DNA from: Tubulanus polymorphus
Taxonomy: Eukaryota; Nemertea; Palaeonemertea; Tubulaniformes; Tubulanidae
Assembly: GCF_964204645.1 (NCBI RefSeq)
Contig: NC_134033.1
Coordinates: 248,001 to 312,000 of the forward strand
Direction of reading: 5' to 3'
DNA length: 64,000 bases
A model generated the notes under the pieces. It was not told where the DNA came from. It did no database searches and saw only the letters and a program-made list of their open reading frames with translations. Of this stretch, positions 1 through 12,510 are shown piece after piece; position 1 is the stretch's first letter; every line of letters begins with the position of its first letter. The position numbers and the translations under genes are program-made.

Positions 1-386
1 GAGAAGAGACTTTCATTCAAAACTCCCAACATCTCAGAGAGAGAAGAGACTCTCATTCAAAACTCCCAACATCTCAGAGAGAGAAGAGACTTTCATTCAA
101 AACTCCCAACATCTCAGAGAGAGAAAGAGACTCTCATTCAAAACTCCCAACATCTCAGAGAGAGAAAGAGACTTTCATTCGAAACTCCCAACATCTCAGA
201 GAGAGAAGAGACTCTCATTCAAAACTCCCAACATCTCAGAGAGAGAAGAGACTTTCATTCAAAACTCCCAACATCTCAGAGAGAGAAAGAGACTCTCATT
301 CAAAACTCCCAACATCTCAGAGAGAGAAAGAGACTTTCATTCGAAACTCCCAACATCTCAGAGAGAAAGAGATTCTCATTCGAAAA
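1..386. repeat. 40/41-bp tandem repeat
   Basis: About nine and a half copies of a purine-rich unit that contains the string CAAAACTCCCAACATCTCAG. Copies alternate between tttcattc and tctcattc variants, which suggests a higher-order two-unit period. The array runs off the left edge of the window. No reading frame is apparent. Confidence 0.95.
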
Positions 387-984
387 TTTGAAATGTTACG
401 TTGCTTTTTTCAGTTTTCTATCTAAATCGTGTACTTTATGGCCTAGTATTGTAACAAGCGTTTAAAGGTTGTGAGGTTTGACGAATAACCCAACAGTTAA
501 AACCTTTGGAAACCAAGCTCTCCGAAGAATTACGCATAGGAAGATAGCCAAGACTAGTCACGTGGCTAATCTGCATGTGTATTTCAGCGATGAAGATTGT
601 GTCGTCTGGCTACTATTAATATCGATTTGTTACCGGCCGGTATCACGTGAGCCGCACGTGCAACAGAAGCGGTAAATGAATGAAAATGCGATCCATTAAA
701 AAGCGATGCAGATTTTGACAAAGTGAAAAACGTGTATTTATTCACTAATCAAGTCTAGTTTGATAAATCGATAAAACGTGCTCGGATTATTGATCGTTCG
801 CCCGAAATTAATCGTTGCTCCGGTGACGCGTATCGATTACTGACTGATTGTTTAGTCGACCTATTTAAAAAGATTTTACAAAAAGGTGGAGAAAATTACT
901 TTGTCTTTGAAATGGGCCCTGGTGGTGTTTCGAATTTCAATTTTTGGCTTACACCAAAATCAGGAAAGCTCCGGCAGACATCGA
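387..984. other. no gene seen
   Basis: AT-rich unique sequence. One short open frame (478-675) has no start context, homology or splice signals that I recognise. I see nothing functional here apart from the flank of the tRNA gene that follows. Confidence 0.6.
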
Positions 985-1076
985 GCCCCAGTGGCACAAT
1001 CGGTTAGCGCGCCGTACTTATAGACAGTCGTGGCTGAGCTATGCGGAGGTTGAGAGTTCGAGCCTCTCCTGGGGCA
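985..1076 (+). tRNA. tRNA-Ile (UAU anticodon) with intron
   Basis: Decodes AUA isoleucine codons. The 7-bp acceptor stem GCCCCAG/CTGGGGC closes with discriminator A1076. The A box (TGGCACAATCGG) and B box (GTTCGAGCC) are intact. The anticodon stem CCGTA/TGCGG frames a loop starting CTTATA, so the anticodon is TAT. About 18 bases separate the two anticodon half-loops; this matches the canonical position of the intron found in animal tRNA-Ile(UAU) genes. A run of eight T at about 1083-1090 is a good RNA polymerase III terminator. An identical copy lies inverted at 6563-6654. Confidence 0.93.
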
Positions 1077-1082
1077 CTCCAA

Positions 1083-1090
1083 TTTTTTTT
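1083..1090 (+). terminator. Pol III oligo-T terminator
   Basis: Eight consecutive T residues start seven bases after the tRNA-Ile discriminator base, as expected for Pol III termination. Confidence 0.75.
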
Positions 1091-1913
1091 CACCTTTGGT
1101 CGTCGATTTTTTTAAATCTTTAAGTCGTCGATTCTACCGTAATGTAAAAATTAAACACTGAATTATTGTTCTGATACCGCGGCCTAGTATAGAAATATTC
1201 TCAGAGTGAAAATATGTGTTCGTTTCACCGCAAAACGTCACAAATAATAACGTTTTAATTATTGATGGCGATTTCGTAGAAAACGTTTCAGATTTCGGAG
1301 CAGCGAGCAGTGAGTTGCGAGCAGCGAGTTGTGAGTTGTGAGTTGTGTGAAAGTAATACATGTCATGCAGTTTATGTTACAATCCGGGTCTCAGAGTGTC
1401 TTAAAGTATATGTATCTCCTGAATGAGATGGAAGTCTAAGGGTAAGGTCACCACCTAAAGTCCTTGACCCCCCCCCTGCTCAGTATATAAACAGCCCCTC
1501 TGCATTAGATCTACACTTATTTTTACATGAATTACTTGATCGAACCAAATTACATTTAATTTTTCGAGATTTTCACAAAGTCTTTCTTATTTAAAAATCG
1601 TCTGCAATAAAAGTAAAAAATATCGACTTACCCGATTAGAATGCATAACGAGGCGAATAGAAACAACTGATATATAACACAGTTCACAGATATGGACGCC
1701 ATCTCGTGGAGCTTCTAGAAACTACAAAACATGAAAAACACGTGTACGCACAGAGTCAAAAGCCTTGAGAAAATGAGAGGGGACGAAAGCGAACTTATTG
1801 TTTAAAGGTATTCTTTGATAGTTTGTCTATACATGGTTTCTAAGCCTGCTAATCTACAGATATCAGAGAATCTACTGTCCGACGAGGTCAAAGCGATAGA
1901 TTGAGGTAATTAA
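1091..1913. other. no gene seen
   Basis: Unique AT-rich sequence with a few short imperfect direct repeats around 1305-1345 (gcagcgagttgtgagttg type). I find no coding exon. Confidence 0.55.
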
Positions 1914-2351
1914 GGCGTACCGCAGGGTAGTATAATAAGGGCATCATAGTTTCTCCAGACAATGACGACTTATACCCAGTGACAGCGGCGTACCGCAGGG
2001 TAGTATAATAAGGGCATCATAGTTTCTCCAGACAATGACGACTTATACCCAGTGACAGCGGCGTACCGCAGGGTAGTATAATAAGGGCATCATAGTTTCT
2101 CCAGACAATGACGACTTATACCCAGTGACAGCGGCGTACCGCAGGGTAGTATAATAAGGGCATCATAGTTTCTCCAGACAATGACGACTTATACCCAGTG
2201 ACAGCGGCGTACCGCAGGGTAGTATAATAAGGGCATCATAGTTTCTCCAGACAATGACGACTTATACCCAGTGACAGCGGCGTACCGCAGGGTAGTATAA
2301 TAAGGGCATCATAGTTTCTCCAGACAACGACGACTTATACCCAGTGACAGC
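1914..2351. repeat. 73-bp tandem repeat, six copies
   Basis: Six nearly identical 73-bp units beginning GGCGTACCGCAGGGTAGTAT and ending at the GTGACAGC motif. The last copy has one substitution (acaacgacg in place of acaatgacg). The high identity points to recent amplification. Confidence 0.95.
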
Positions 2352-2352
2352 G

Positions 2353-4157
2353 TTACGTCATTTTGGAATTTGAAACGTGATGAGACCTAGGTGTAGTCAT
2401 CGAGATGAGACCAAACGAGGGGCTTAAGGCACCCGCGCACGAGTTCATACGCTTTAAGCACGTTATGTATCGATTCCTACCATTTTGAAAAAAAAAAAAT
2501 ACTAGTTTATCTCTGGTTTGTTGAAATCTGAGATCCACTCGATCTAACACTCAGTAAAAATACCATCAGTTCAATTTTACAACTCAATTGAAAACCGTTT
2601 GGAGAAGTTTAAAACGCCATAAAATCTACTCTTCAAACGCTACTCGAGAGTAAAGTCTCTATATCGGGTTCTCTCTTTACTCTCTCTCTCTCTTTACTCT
2701 CTCTACTCTCTCTCTCTCTCGCTCTACTCTCGGATTAGTTGAGCCGTTGCTGTGTGAAGTGATGCTGTTCACACAATTAAACTGATTTCTGCACTGAACA
2801 CGAATTGCATTAAAACTCGTCCGTCAAAAACGTCAACGCTGAAATCGTGATCTGATAACGTAATAAACGCGTTATAACGACGTAACAATGAGGCGCACGC
2901 GACGTAAAAACGTTTAAACTTCAGCGTTCAAGTAGCGTTTCATCTTCCGCGGTTGACGTTGTCTCTTGCGTTGAGGAAGAAATAACGTAACCACACGCCG
3001 CAGCTCAGAGAGAGAGAGGAGTGAGGGAGGTGAGGGGAGAGAGGAGGGAGAGGGAAAGATTGAAATGAATTTAATTGCATTCCGATTAAGTTTTCAGGCC
3101 ATTTTGTCGACGTTAATTGTAACAGGCAATAATACGCCATGCGACACTTTTGTTCTAAATGAAATGAATTCCTATCAAACTGCGTCCGTCTGCGCGCAAT
3201 TCAAATAAATCATCAAATTATTATTCAATCTCTGGTAAATTTCTGTCGTTTCGGTTTCGGTTCTTTTCATGTTTTGGTTTTTCAAGTTATTTCTCGCCCG
3301 ATCTTTTTAGCATTAAAAAAAAATAGTCTCCCATAGAACTTCATTTTCCAGAATATATATCTTTACACGCAACAAATTATAGTCTGCCATGGGAATATTC
3401 CAAATGTTGAGGTGTCCAAGGTGTGCAATAAGAGATTTTGCAATTAAAACAAAATTAACAGAAAATATATATAACCAAATACTTAGAAAACAGTCGATAA
3501 ATGTTTACAATCAAAACAGAGCTTCAAGTTTAAAAAAGACTTTCGAAATAGAATTCAGTTTAAACTGTGTTGGTTCTATTAGAACTGACCGTCGGTCGTC
3601 AGTGTGGAGCCGATATCCAGTTACTCACAGATCTCATAATCGCTTATCACCAAGTATCAACAACAGCAGACAGCTTAAACCGGTTGAATTTCAAACCGGG
3701 ATTAAAATCAAATACAGGCTAGCAGCAGCAGCAGCAGCAGCAGTAACCCCTACTGTCAGGTCCAGCAGGGTCATTATAGTAATCAACTACTAATTACTTT
3801 CGTTACTAATTTGCAAAACGATTCGTCAACAAAGATTATCGGGTTTATAGTGATCGATGTGGTCAGACGGCCGCTGCTGGGTGCTGCTGCTGCTGCTGCT
3901 GCTGGTGCTGGTGCTGCCGCTATTATATGACAAACTAAAACCCTGATTGATCCAATAATCATAAACTAATTTCTTACAAGTTTGATTAATTAGTTAATTA
4001 GTATAAGTCACGTGATTGTCGTTCAGTCATCTGCAGATGGTGATGTAAACGTATTTCCGGTTCCGAGAAAATTACATTTGCGCGCTACAGTTTCCCTTAG
4101 CAACATAAACTCGACACCAGGGGGCGTTTTGTGCAGAGAAACAACTAAACGCACAGC
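2353..4157. other. gene-free stretch with short CAG/CTG and CT tracts
   Basis: Contains a CT-rich tract (about 2671-2731), a short GCA tract (about 3720-3743) and an inverted CTG tract (about 3881-3917). The reading frame at 3389-3793 runs through the GCA tract, but it has unconvincing codon content and no splice context, so I do not call it a gene. Confidence 0.5.
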
Positions 4158-4556
4158 TACTGCAAATGACAAAGAGGGAGGAGAGAGAGGGAGGAGAGAG
4201 AGGGGGAGAGAGAGGGGGAGGGAGAGGTAGGAGAGAGAGGGGGAGAGAGAGGGGGAGGGAGAGGGAGGAGAGAGAGGGGGAGAGAGAGAGGGAGGAGAGA
4301 GAGAGGGAAAGAAGGAGGAGAAGGGGGAGAGAGGGAGGGGGAGGGAGAGGGGGTGGAAAGAGAGGGAGGGAGAGAGAGGGGAGAGGGGAGAGAGGGAGGG
4401 AGAGAGAGGGAAGGGAGATAGGGAAGGAGAGAGAGAGAGGGAAAGGGGGAGAGGAGAGAGAGAGGGAGAGAGAGAGGGAGAGAGGGAGGGGAGAGAGGGA
4501 GGGGAGAGAGGGAGGGAGGGGAGAGAGGGAGGGGAGAGAGGGAGGGGAGAGAGGGT
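4158..4556. repeat. 400-bp GA-rich low-complexity tract
   Basis: Almost pure purine (GGGAGAGA-type) on the plus strand with strong strand asymmetry. It opens long arginine/glutamate frames that are compositional artefacts. Such tracts can form triplex or H-DNA. Confidence 0.95.
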
Positions 4557-5255
4557 GAGTAAAAGAGTAGTACAGTGATACTGGTATACGGGTCTCCTGT
4601 TCTATGCTGTGATGTGATTAGATGAAATAACTAGCAATAGATAAAGCCCTAATTGGATCAGTTGTTCTATAAGGAGTCACGTGACACTCCACTACACATT
4701 CTACAGACACATCAAGTATTATATAATCACCAATATCATTCCACTTGTTAATCATAAAAATTATATATCATCAGTCATTCGCCTGTCGTACTGCTGTCGC
4801 TCACTGACAGACAGTCATTCGCCTGTCATGCTGCTGTCGCTCACTGACAGGTACATTCAGCATACTACCAGATATAATAACAAATTCATCTCTTACCTCA
4901 CATTGGGTCGGCATATTTTTAAATTGTTCGATCCTTTTTTATTCAACTATATTTTCCTATTTCGTTCATACAATGGAAGCTCGTGTTATTTAAAACCAAT
5001 CTTGTGGATTAAAGTAAAATTTAAAACACCAATCTTGTCTTAAATTGTCAGATTAAGTGAAATCTGATTGAGTTTCCTCTTTAATAAAATCGTATTTACG
5101 AGATTTAACTGTCACAAAAAATAGGGAGAAAAATTCAACAATGCGGACCCGGCCGGTATCCAAAAACATGGCGCCTAGAAACTGTAAAAGGCTTATCCTA
5201 AATTACGATCTAACGCAAGCCTAATCTGTGCAAGCGACCTCTCCCTCCCTCTCTC

Positions 5256-5318
<63 letters not shown>

Positions 5319-5973
5319 CTCTTACTCTCTCTCTCTCTCTCTCTTGATCACCGGAACCAGTCTATTCAGCCTCTAGCGTCGTCCAGACCGGGATAATCAA
5401 TGATCTGTTTACCGAGCTCTAAAGTGTAGTCCGGACCTCGACTTATAGCGGTCAAGTGTACAGTGTTTACAACAGTAACACAGCGTCACTGATGGTAACA
5501 CGACTCCGCGAACAGCGCTGGATATTGTTAACTTGATTCCCATCATTAACTAACATCAACGAACAGTTCTGGACCAAGTTCTACGGTTCCACCGCTTCAC
5601 GGTTCCACAATTCCACATTATTTCCACAGTTGCTGAGTTACAAACTTAAGAACTGTGTATACTGTATTTCAATATGGCTTCACTTTATTTCTCTCTCCGG
5701 CAGAGACAGGTTTAATTCTACTCCAGCCACTAACAGTTTAAACGAAACCATGGTGACGTTTTTCTGCTATTTCTGAAAGAAAATGGCGTCAAATTGTGTT
5801 CTGAAGGTCACTCGATGACGTCATTATATTGACACGAACGAAACCGTACCTGTACACAAATTAATCTGTGTTTTCTCAAGTCGTTTAACGGTTTTTGTTT
5901 CCCCGAAAGCTAATTTTCAAAACGTTAAATCTTGAGCCCGACGACGAATTCTACTTACGAATCTCTGGGTTCC
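4557..5973. other. no gene seen; CT microsatellite inside
   Basis: Holds a two-copy direct repeat of about 41 bp (4772-4852, CAGTCATTCGCCTGTC type) and a CT microsatellite (about 5240-5343). The frame at 4681-5043 shows no family features. No convincing exon. Confidence 0.5.
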
Positions 5974-6443
5974 ATTCTAACTGTACGAACCACTGGGTTC
6001 ATTATAACTGGAGGAACCACTGGATTCATTATAACTGGAGGAACCACTGGATTCATTATAACTGTAGGAACCACTGGATTCATTATAACTGTAGGAACCA
6101 CTGGATTCATTATAACTGGAGGAACCACTGGATTCATTATAACTGGAGGAACCACTGGATTCATTATAACTGGAGGAACCACTGGATTCATTATAACTGT
6201 AGGAACCACTGGATTCATTATAACTGTAGGAACCACTGGATTCATTATAACTGGAGGAACCACTGGATTCATTATAACTGGAGGAACCACTGGATTCATT
6301 ATAACTGGAGGAACCACTGGATTCATTATAACTGTAGGAACCACTGGATTCATTATAACTGTAGGAACCACTGGATTCATTATAACTGGAGGAACCACTG
6401 GATTCATTACAACTGGAGGAACCACTTGGTTCCATTCTAACTG
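5974..6443. repeat. 27-bp minisatellite, about 17 copies
   Basis: Units of CACTGGATTCATTATAACTG plus a 7-base tail, varying mainly as gGAGg versus gTAGg. Because 27 is a multiple of three and the unit lacks stops in several frames, open frames appear on both strands. These are repeat artefacts, not genes; one of them even runs through the neighbouring tRNA. Confidence 0.95.
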
Positions 6444-6562
6444 ATAACGCGGATTCGTCGCGGGGGAGGAGGGAAGGAATGAGGGGGATGAAGGGATGAG
6501 AGGCGAGAAGGGGAGGGAAGGTAAGAAAGCAAAGTGCCAAAACATTCGGCCAAAAATATCGT

Positions 6563-6654
6563 TGCCCCAGGAGAGGCTCGAACTCTCAACCTCCGCATAG
6601 CTCAGCCACGACTGTCTATAAGTACGGCGCGCTAACCGATTGTGCCACTGGGGC
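6563..6654 (-). tRNA. tRNA-Ile (UAU anticodon) with intron, second copy
   Basis: Reverse-strand copy, identical over all 92 bases to the gene at 985-1076, including the intron-like insert, A and B boxes and discriminator. A short flank just upstream (AGACATCGA) is shared, but the downstream flanks differ. A T5 run at about 6552-6556 on the minus strand can serve as the Pol III terminator. Complete identity at 5.5 kb in inverted orientation suggests a recent duplication or gene conversion. Confidence 0.93.
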
Positions 6655-7365
6655 TCGATGTCTATAAATGTCGACTCAACTTGTCTCAAATCGAACTTTG
6701 ATTCTTTTCCCTGACCGGTGTGAATATATATAACTATCACTGCTGTACCAGAGCAGCAGAGACTCACCGAGTCAGAAAAATAGAAAGTTTTACAATCTAT
6801 ATAATTTTATAATCTATAAGCAATCATCATTAAATGATAAATAAAAAATCGCTATTTTTTCATCAGGTTCGTCCACTATTCGCGACCATATCATACATAT
6901 ATATGATTGACTTTTAACATTAAATGAATGAGACATTGTAAACCTTCACCAGGACGACATTTGGAGACATTGTTTCCTATTCCCGAAAGTATTCAATTGA
7001 TAAATATGTACAGATATCATGTTCTCCGCCGGCGGATTTTTAGTTTGTTTTTTGTTTTTTATTTTATCAGACGCGAAATATTTGTTTAAAAATTGTTTGA
7101 TTTCGACGTAAACTTTGAAAAGTGAATAGTTTTATGAATTTAGTGCCGTCGTGTAGTTTTAAAACCCGCTGGTGAATTCATCGACCGCTTCGGGCGAAAA
7201 AAAAGAGACTACACTGTTTTCAATAACAGAATCTATTCTGATTCTAATATGTCTTTATGATTATAGGTTTGTAGTTAGAAACAAACTAGAGAATACTGTT
7301 TAAAGAGAGTTCCAGAAAATAATGGGTATTTATGATAATACTAGAAATAGAGAAATATAAAGAAT
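6655..7365. other. no gene seen
   Basis: Unique AT-rich intergenic sequence between the second tRNA and the 12-bp array. No splice-consistent exon. Confidence 0.55.
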
Positions 7366-7950
7366 CGACTCCACACCAGACTCCAAACCTGACTCCACAC
7401 CTGACTCCACACCTGACTCCACACCTGACTCCACACCTGACTCCACACCAGACTCCACACCTGACTCCACACCTGACTCCACACCTGACTCCACACCTGA
7501 CTCCACACCTGACTCCACACCAGACTCCACACCTGACTCCACACCTGACTCCACACCTGACTCCACACCTGACTCCACACCTGACTCCACACCAGACTCC
7601 ACACCTGACTCCACACCAGACTCCACACCTGACTCCACACCTGACTCCACACCTGACTCCACACCAGACTCCACACCTGACTCCACACCTGACTCCACAC
7701 CTGACTCCACACCTGACTCCACACCTGACTCCACACCAGACTCCACACCAGACTCCACACCAGACTCCACACCAGACTCCACACCAGACTCCACACCAGA
7801 CTCCACACCAGACTCCACACCTGACTCCACACCTGACTCCACACCTGACTCCACACCTGACTCCACACCAGACTCCACACCAGACTCCACACCTGACTCC
7901 ACACCAGACTCCACACCTGACTCCACACCAGACTCCACTCCTGACTCCAA
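7366..7950. repeat. 12-bp minisatellite, about 48 copies
   Basis: Unit GACTCCACACCT with a frequent CCACACCA variant (T/A dimorphism at the last base). Runs of the A variant cluster at about 7740-7815. The unit length, a multiple of three, creates open frames in several registers (TPHL, SGVE, WSQV repeats) that are not genes. Confidence 0.97.
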
Positions 7951-8010
7951 AATGTACAAATATCAATAATGTTTGAATAATGGGTCTGTTCTGAAGTAAT
8001 CGTTGAGTGT

Positions 8011-8074
8011 GGGTGGGGCCACGGAGGGAGCGGGGGCCGCGGAGGGAGCGGGGGCCACGGAGGGAGCGGGGGCC
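8011..8074. repeat. 18-bp GC-rich repeat, three copies
   Basis: Three copies of a GGAGCGGGGGCCACGGA-type unit directly after the 12-bp array. Confidence 0.85.
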
Positions 8075-8225
8075 GTGTATGGAACTATCAGCCATTTATA
8101 TGTTTTATACATAAATATTCATTTGATATTTTCAACACTATTTATATTCATCTTGTTTGATAAAGAAATTGTCAGAAATCGGAAAAACAAATATGTGTTC
8201 AATCCGTTAATTGATTTATGAAATT

Positions 8226-8394
8226 CAAATATGGCCGCAAAGCGACTATGAGAGTCCCACTAACAGTACAATCTTAAAGATACCATATCTAAATATGGCC
8301 GCAAAGCGACTATAAAATGGAATGTGCAATTTTTTTACATAAGATCGATGAATAGAAATAGAAACTTTTTTGAATATGGCCGCAAAGCGACTAT
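8226..8394. repeat. three spaced copies of a 22-bp motif
   Basis: AATATGGCCGCAAAGCGACT occurs at about 8228, 8291 and 8372 with unrelated spacers of about 40-60 bp. The 22-bp core is conserved while the spacers differ. The function is unknown. Confidence 0.85.
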
Positions 8395-8984
8395 ACAAGG
8401 AAATTACACGTATTATCAGCACCGGTATCGATTGGATCGAGATTTTACGATTTTGACCCTAAAAAAAATGCATCAGCAGCAGCAGCCGCAGCAGCAGCAG
8501 CAGCAGAGAACGAGAGACGATGATGGGAGTCAGTTACCTGGAGACGACAATAACGTATAAAGTCATCAGTAATAATGATAATAAATGAGATGTATTTGAT
8601 CCTGAGATCGGATGAGTTATAACCGGGTTCGAGTTACACCGGGAGTAATCGAGTTACACCGGGAGTAATACCACCGGACTCTTAATACGAGATTAAACCA
8701 ACCGATGATTTATTTCAATCGGCGATAGTTTAATAATTGCAGATGCTGCTGGTGGTGCTGCGTCGTCGCTGTTGTCATTGACAATGAGACACGCCTTTGA
8801 CTTCTTAATCCAGGATTTATAAAAACCACTCAAAAACTGGTATTAAATATGTATTTATGGCCTTGAATAAAAACACTATGGGTCCGTGATGTGAAGATAC
8901 TTACTCACAATAATAACGAATAAAGTCCAAAAATGTTTTTAGTGTTGTATTTCCTACACATTAAGGCCTTGAATACATGTTCGG

Positions 8985-9734
8985 AGAACCTAACCCTAAA
9001 CCTAACCTCTATCTCTGAACCTAACCCTAACCTCTATCTCTAAACCTAACCTCTATCTCTGAACCTAACCCTAACCTCTATCTCTGAACCTAACCCTAAC
9101 CTCTATCTCTGAACCTAACCTCTATCTCTGAACCTAACCCTAACCTCTATCTCTGAACCTAACCTCTATCTCTGAACCTAACCCTAACCTCTATCTCTAA
9201 ACCTAACCTCTATCTCTTAACCTAACCTCTATCTCTAAACCTATACCTAAACCTAACCTCTATCTCTAAACCTAACCTCTATCTCTTAACCTAAACCTAA
9301 ACCTAACCTCTATCTCTGAACCTAACCCTAACCTCTATCTCTGAACCTAACCTCTATCTCTGAACCTAACCCTAACCTCTATCTCTAAACCTAACCTCTA
9401 TCTCTAAACCTAACCTCTATCTCTAAACCTATACCTAAACCTAACCTCTATCTCTAAACCTAACCTCTATCTCTTAACCTAAACCTAAACCTAACCTCTA
9501 TCTCTGAACCTAACCCTAACCTCTATCTCTGAACCTAACCTCTATCTCTGAACCTAACCCTAACCTCTATCTCTAAACCTAACCTCTATCTCTAAACCTA
9601 TACCTAAACCTAACCTCTATCTCTAAACCTAACCTCTATCTCTAAACCTATACCTAAACCTAACCTCTATCTCTAAACCTAAACCTAAACCTAACTCTGA
9701 CCTCTATCTCTTAACCTAAACCTAAACCTAAACT
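8985..9734. repeat. degenerate telomere-like interstitial repeat
   Basis: About 750 bp of CCTAACCCTAACC-type telomeric heptamer/hexamer pieces interleaved with a TCTATCTCTGAA or TCTATCTCTAAA linker. The telomeric part resembles the C-rich strand of TTAGGG. It is interstitial, with no sign of a chromosome end. Confidence 0.85.
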
Positions 9735-11437
9735 GAGTGCGAAATGTAATGAATTCCAGCAGGGCTGCTGCTAGTATCTGTAATCTAACACCAAGACCAT
9801 CAGCGCCACCTGTGAATTCATTTCCTCTGATTTCGAATATTAATTATGTGTATGTTTATGAGATGAGATTCAGCACTCCTTAACCCTCAAACCGATAATG
9901 CGTAATAGTTCATTCGAGTTCTAAGTTGTGAAAGTACGATTTAAATGTTTTACCCTCGATAGCGGAGGAGGTTCAGGAGGTAGGGGTCAGGAGGTAAGGT
10001 CGGTCGGTAGGGTCAGGAGGTAGGGTCGGGATTGAGGTTATGGCCCGGCTAATTACAGAATTCATTCAGAAAGTTTGCTGCATGTATTGTTGTTTTTTAA
10101 TCAAAGGTCCTTCACTTTCAGCTCCACCCACTTTCCGTCAAACCAACTCAATCGGATAGAATTCAATAAATATTAAATGCACACATCAAACGCTTTTCAT
10201 TAATTCTTGCTCGGAATGTAATTTACACAAATATTCATATTAGAATGTTTCGGTTATGATCGTGTCACGTGGTTGTGTCACGTGCAATAGTCGATTGTAA
10301 AAATAACCAACATTTGAGAAAATTGTTTCTGAAAAATCACCCCCTCCCCAAGCCTACTCGGGGTCAATAGGCTCAAACTGACTAAACTCGACTCTTAATG
10401 TGATAACGTAGTTTGGGGTTGGTCTGCTGATGATATATCGTATTTACACAGAACTGGACCGCGTTTACCAAATATGGTCACCGTTTAAATATTCAAACTC
10501 AACAGTCATAATTAAATATTCAAACTCAACCGTCAAGAAGTGTTGCCCAGTTCGTCTGCTTGTAAAGTAAACAATCATATCTTATTCAATAATTCAGCGG
10601 CTAATTGGTAACGGTTGCACAATTATGAATATTGAATGTCAAGAAAATATTGAATTTCGGGACTCGAACCGCGCGACGCGGTGTAAGATCAACGAAAGTT
10701 CATTCATCAGTGGCGTGACGTGTTTCACAAATAATTAATTATCATATCGATTTCTGTTCGAGGTATCGGAAAATTGTCAAACTTCCTTCTTGCGTAAATA
10801 TTACGGATTTTCAACCACTGGTTTCTCTGACCAGTTACTAACAGTCAAGGCTACCGTTTAAGATCAGTTTAGGACCAGTCTTAGACCAGTTTAGGACCAC
10901 CGGCAGTCTTAGACCAGTTTAAGACCAGTCTAAGACCATCTCGGTTCTAGGTCCAATCGATCAAAAAACTTCAAACCAGTTTTAGAAAACTGGACCCTGA
11001 AACCAACGCAATCTGGAGATTTTGTTGAAAATGAAATTACCGTTACGTTCAAACATTCAAATGTAACCGATAAACCGGACGTTGTCGATCACGTGACTGG
11101 CGCGCGATCTCATCAATATCGAATGATTAGTGGTGGAATCAGATGAAACCGCTGATTGCTACATGTTCCGTCATTTAGGGAAAACGGACGATTAACGATT
11201 GTCCGTGCCGGTCGCGATGAGAGGTGATTGCAGTCGTACTCGTGAGAGGTAGGAGAGAGGTATGGCCGATCAGGAGGTAGGGGAGGTTTCGGGATCATAT
11301 ATAGATGAAATTGAAGTAAACACTATAGCGCCACGGGTGGATCCTCGCTTGCCACAATCGGAATCCTCACTTGCCAGAGTTGTAGTTTCCGGGAAGTGTA
11401 TCATGTTTACAGCCTGTGGAGGATGTACACAGTATCT
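9735..11437. other. no gene seen
   Basis: Includes a GGTCAGGAGGTAGG short repeat (about 9968-10035), a pair of AATATTCAAACTCAAC repeats (about 10490-10530) and a cluster of AGACCAGTTTAGGACCAG words (10860-10945). No coding exon is supported. Confidence 0.5.
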
Positions 11438-11581
11438 GAGAGTAATACACACAGACTAGACCCCTATACTATAGAGACGTGTTTGAGAGTAATACACACA
11501 GACTAGACCCCTATACTATAGAGACGTGTTTGAGAGTAATACACACAGACTAGACCCCTATACTATAGAGACGTGTTTGAG
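11438..11581. repeat. 47-bp tandem repeat, three copies
   Basis: Three copies of a unit containing GAGAGTAATACACACAGACT and ending in the ATAGAGACGTGTTT motif, with an exact period of 47. Confidence 0.95.
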
Positions 11582-11753
11582 ATTATATCGGAAAAAAACC
11601 ACCGTTAATTTCGTGTCATATTATTATTTCGCGCAACAGCGATCTATTAATTACTCCGAGATTAATTCAGAGGTGTTACTTACTCTCGAGATTAAATCAA
11701 TCCATTTTACCTATCCACAATACACACACGTGGTGCGCTACGAGTAGAGGGAC

Positions 11754-11886
11754 AGAGATGAGGAGAGAGATGAGGAGAGAGATGAGGAGAGAGATGAGGA
11801 GAGAGATGAGGAGAGAGATGAGGAGAGAGATGAGGAGAGAGATGAGGAGAGAGATGAGGAGAGAGATGAGGAGAGAGAGAGAGAGA
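11754..11886. repeat. 12-bp ATGAGGAGAGAG repeat, eleven copies
   Basis: Pure purine 12-mer array. The MRRE-repeat frame it opens is a repeat artefact. Confidence 0.95.
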
Positions 11887-12014
11887 GCGTGGAAGGACGC
11901 ATCTGTAATTAGAAATGTCCAGAAGGTTCGGGAATTATAATTCTATTTAACGGCGAACGAGACAACAATTAGTTTATACAGCAGCACGAGACTAGTAGCT
12001 TCAGTTCGGGTTAA

Positions 12015-12510
12015 ACTCTGTGGAGTTCAGAGTTTAGAGTCATGTAAAACCCGTACAGCTGTGGAACTGGGTTCAGAGTCAAATTAAACCCACACAACTG
12101 TGGAACTGAGTTCAGAGTCAAATTAGATCCACACAACTGTGGAACTGGGTTCAGAGTCAAATTAAACCCACACAACTGTGGAACTGGGTTCAGAGTCAAA
12201 TTAAACCCACACAACTGTGGAACTGAGTTCAGAGTCAAATTAGATCCACACAACTGTGGAACTGGGTTCAGAGTCAAATTAAACCCACACAACTGTGGAA
12301 CTGAGTTCAGAGTCAAATTAAACCCACACAACTGTGGAACTGGGTTCAGAGTCAAATTAAACCCACACAACTGTGGAACTGAGTTCAGAGTCAAATTAGA
12401 TCCACACAACTGTGGAACTGGGTTCAGAGTCAAATTAAACCCACACAACTGTGGAACTGGGTTCAGAGTCAAATTAAACCCACACAACTGTGGAACTGGG
12501 TTCAGAGTGG
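12015..12510. repeat. 39-bp minisatellite with GTGGAACTGGG core
   Basis: About twelve copies of a 39-bp unit containing CACACAACTGTGGAACTG and GTTCAGAGTCAAATTA. The unit matches the terminal arm of the palindromic element seen at 17886-17975 and elsewhere, so the array probably grew from one element end. The minus-strand frame (12011-12487) is an artefact of a period divisible by three. Confidence 0.93.

Noticed and set aside
1-2352. CRISPR-like spacing of repeats
   Set aside because: Units are contiguous head-to-tail with no unique spacers, in a eukaryotic context.
4166-4558. Arg/Glu/Gly-rich reading frame
   Set aside because: Purine low-complexity tract; amino acid content follows directly from GA composition.
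5955-6767. Long open frames over the 27-bp array on both strands
   Set aside because: They arise from a stop-free period divisible by three, and one of them reads straight through the tRNA-Ile gene.
7286-8095. Several long frames over the 12-bp array
   Set aside because: Open in many registers on both strands only because the unit is 12 bp; no coding signature.
10660-10700. Possible minus-strand tRNA (GGACTCGAACC-like B box)
   Set aside because: No matching A box or acceptor pairing upstream; the B-box word alone is insufficient.
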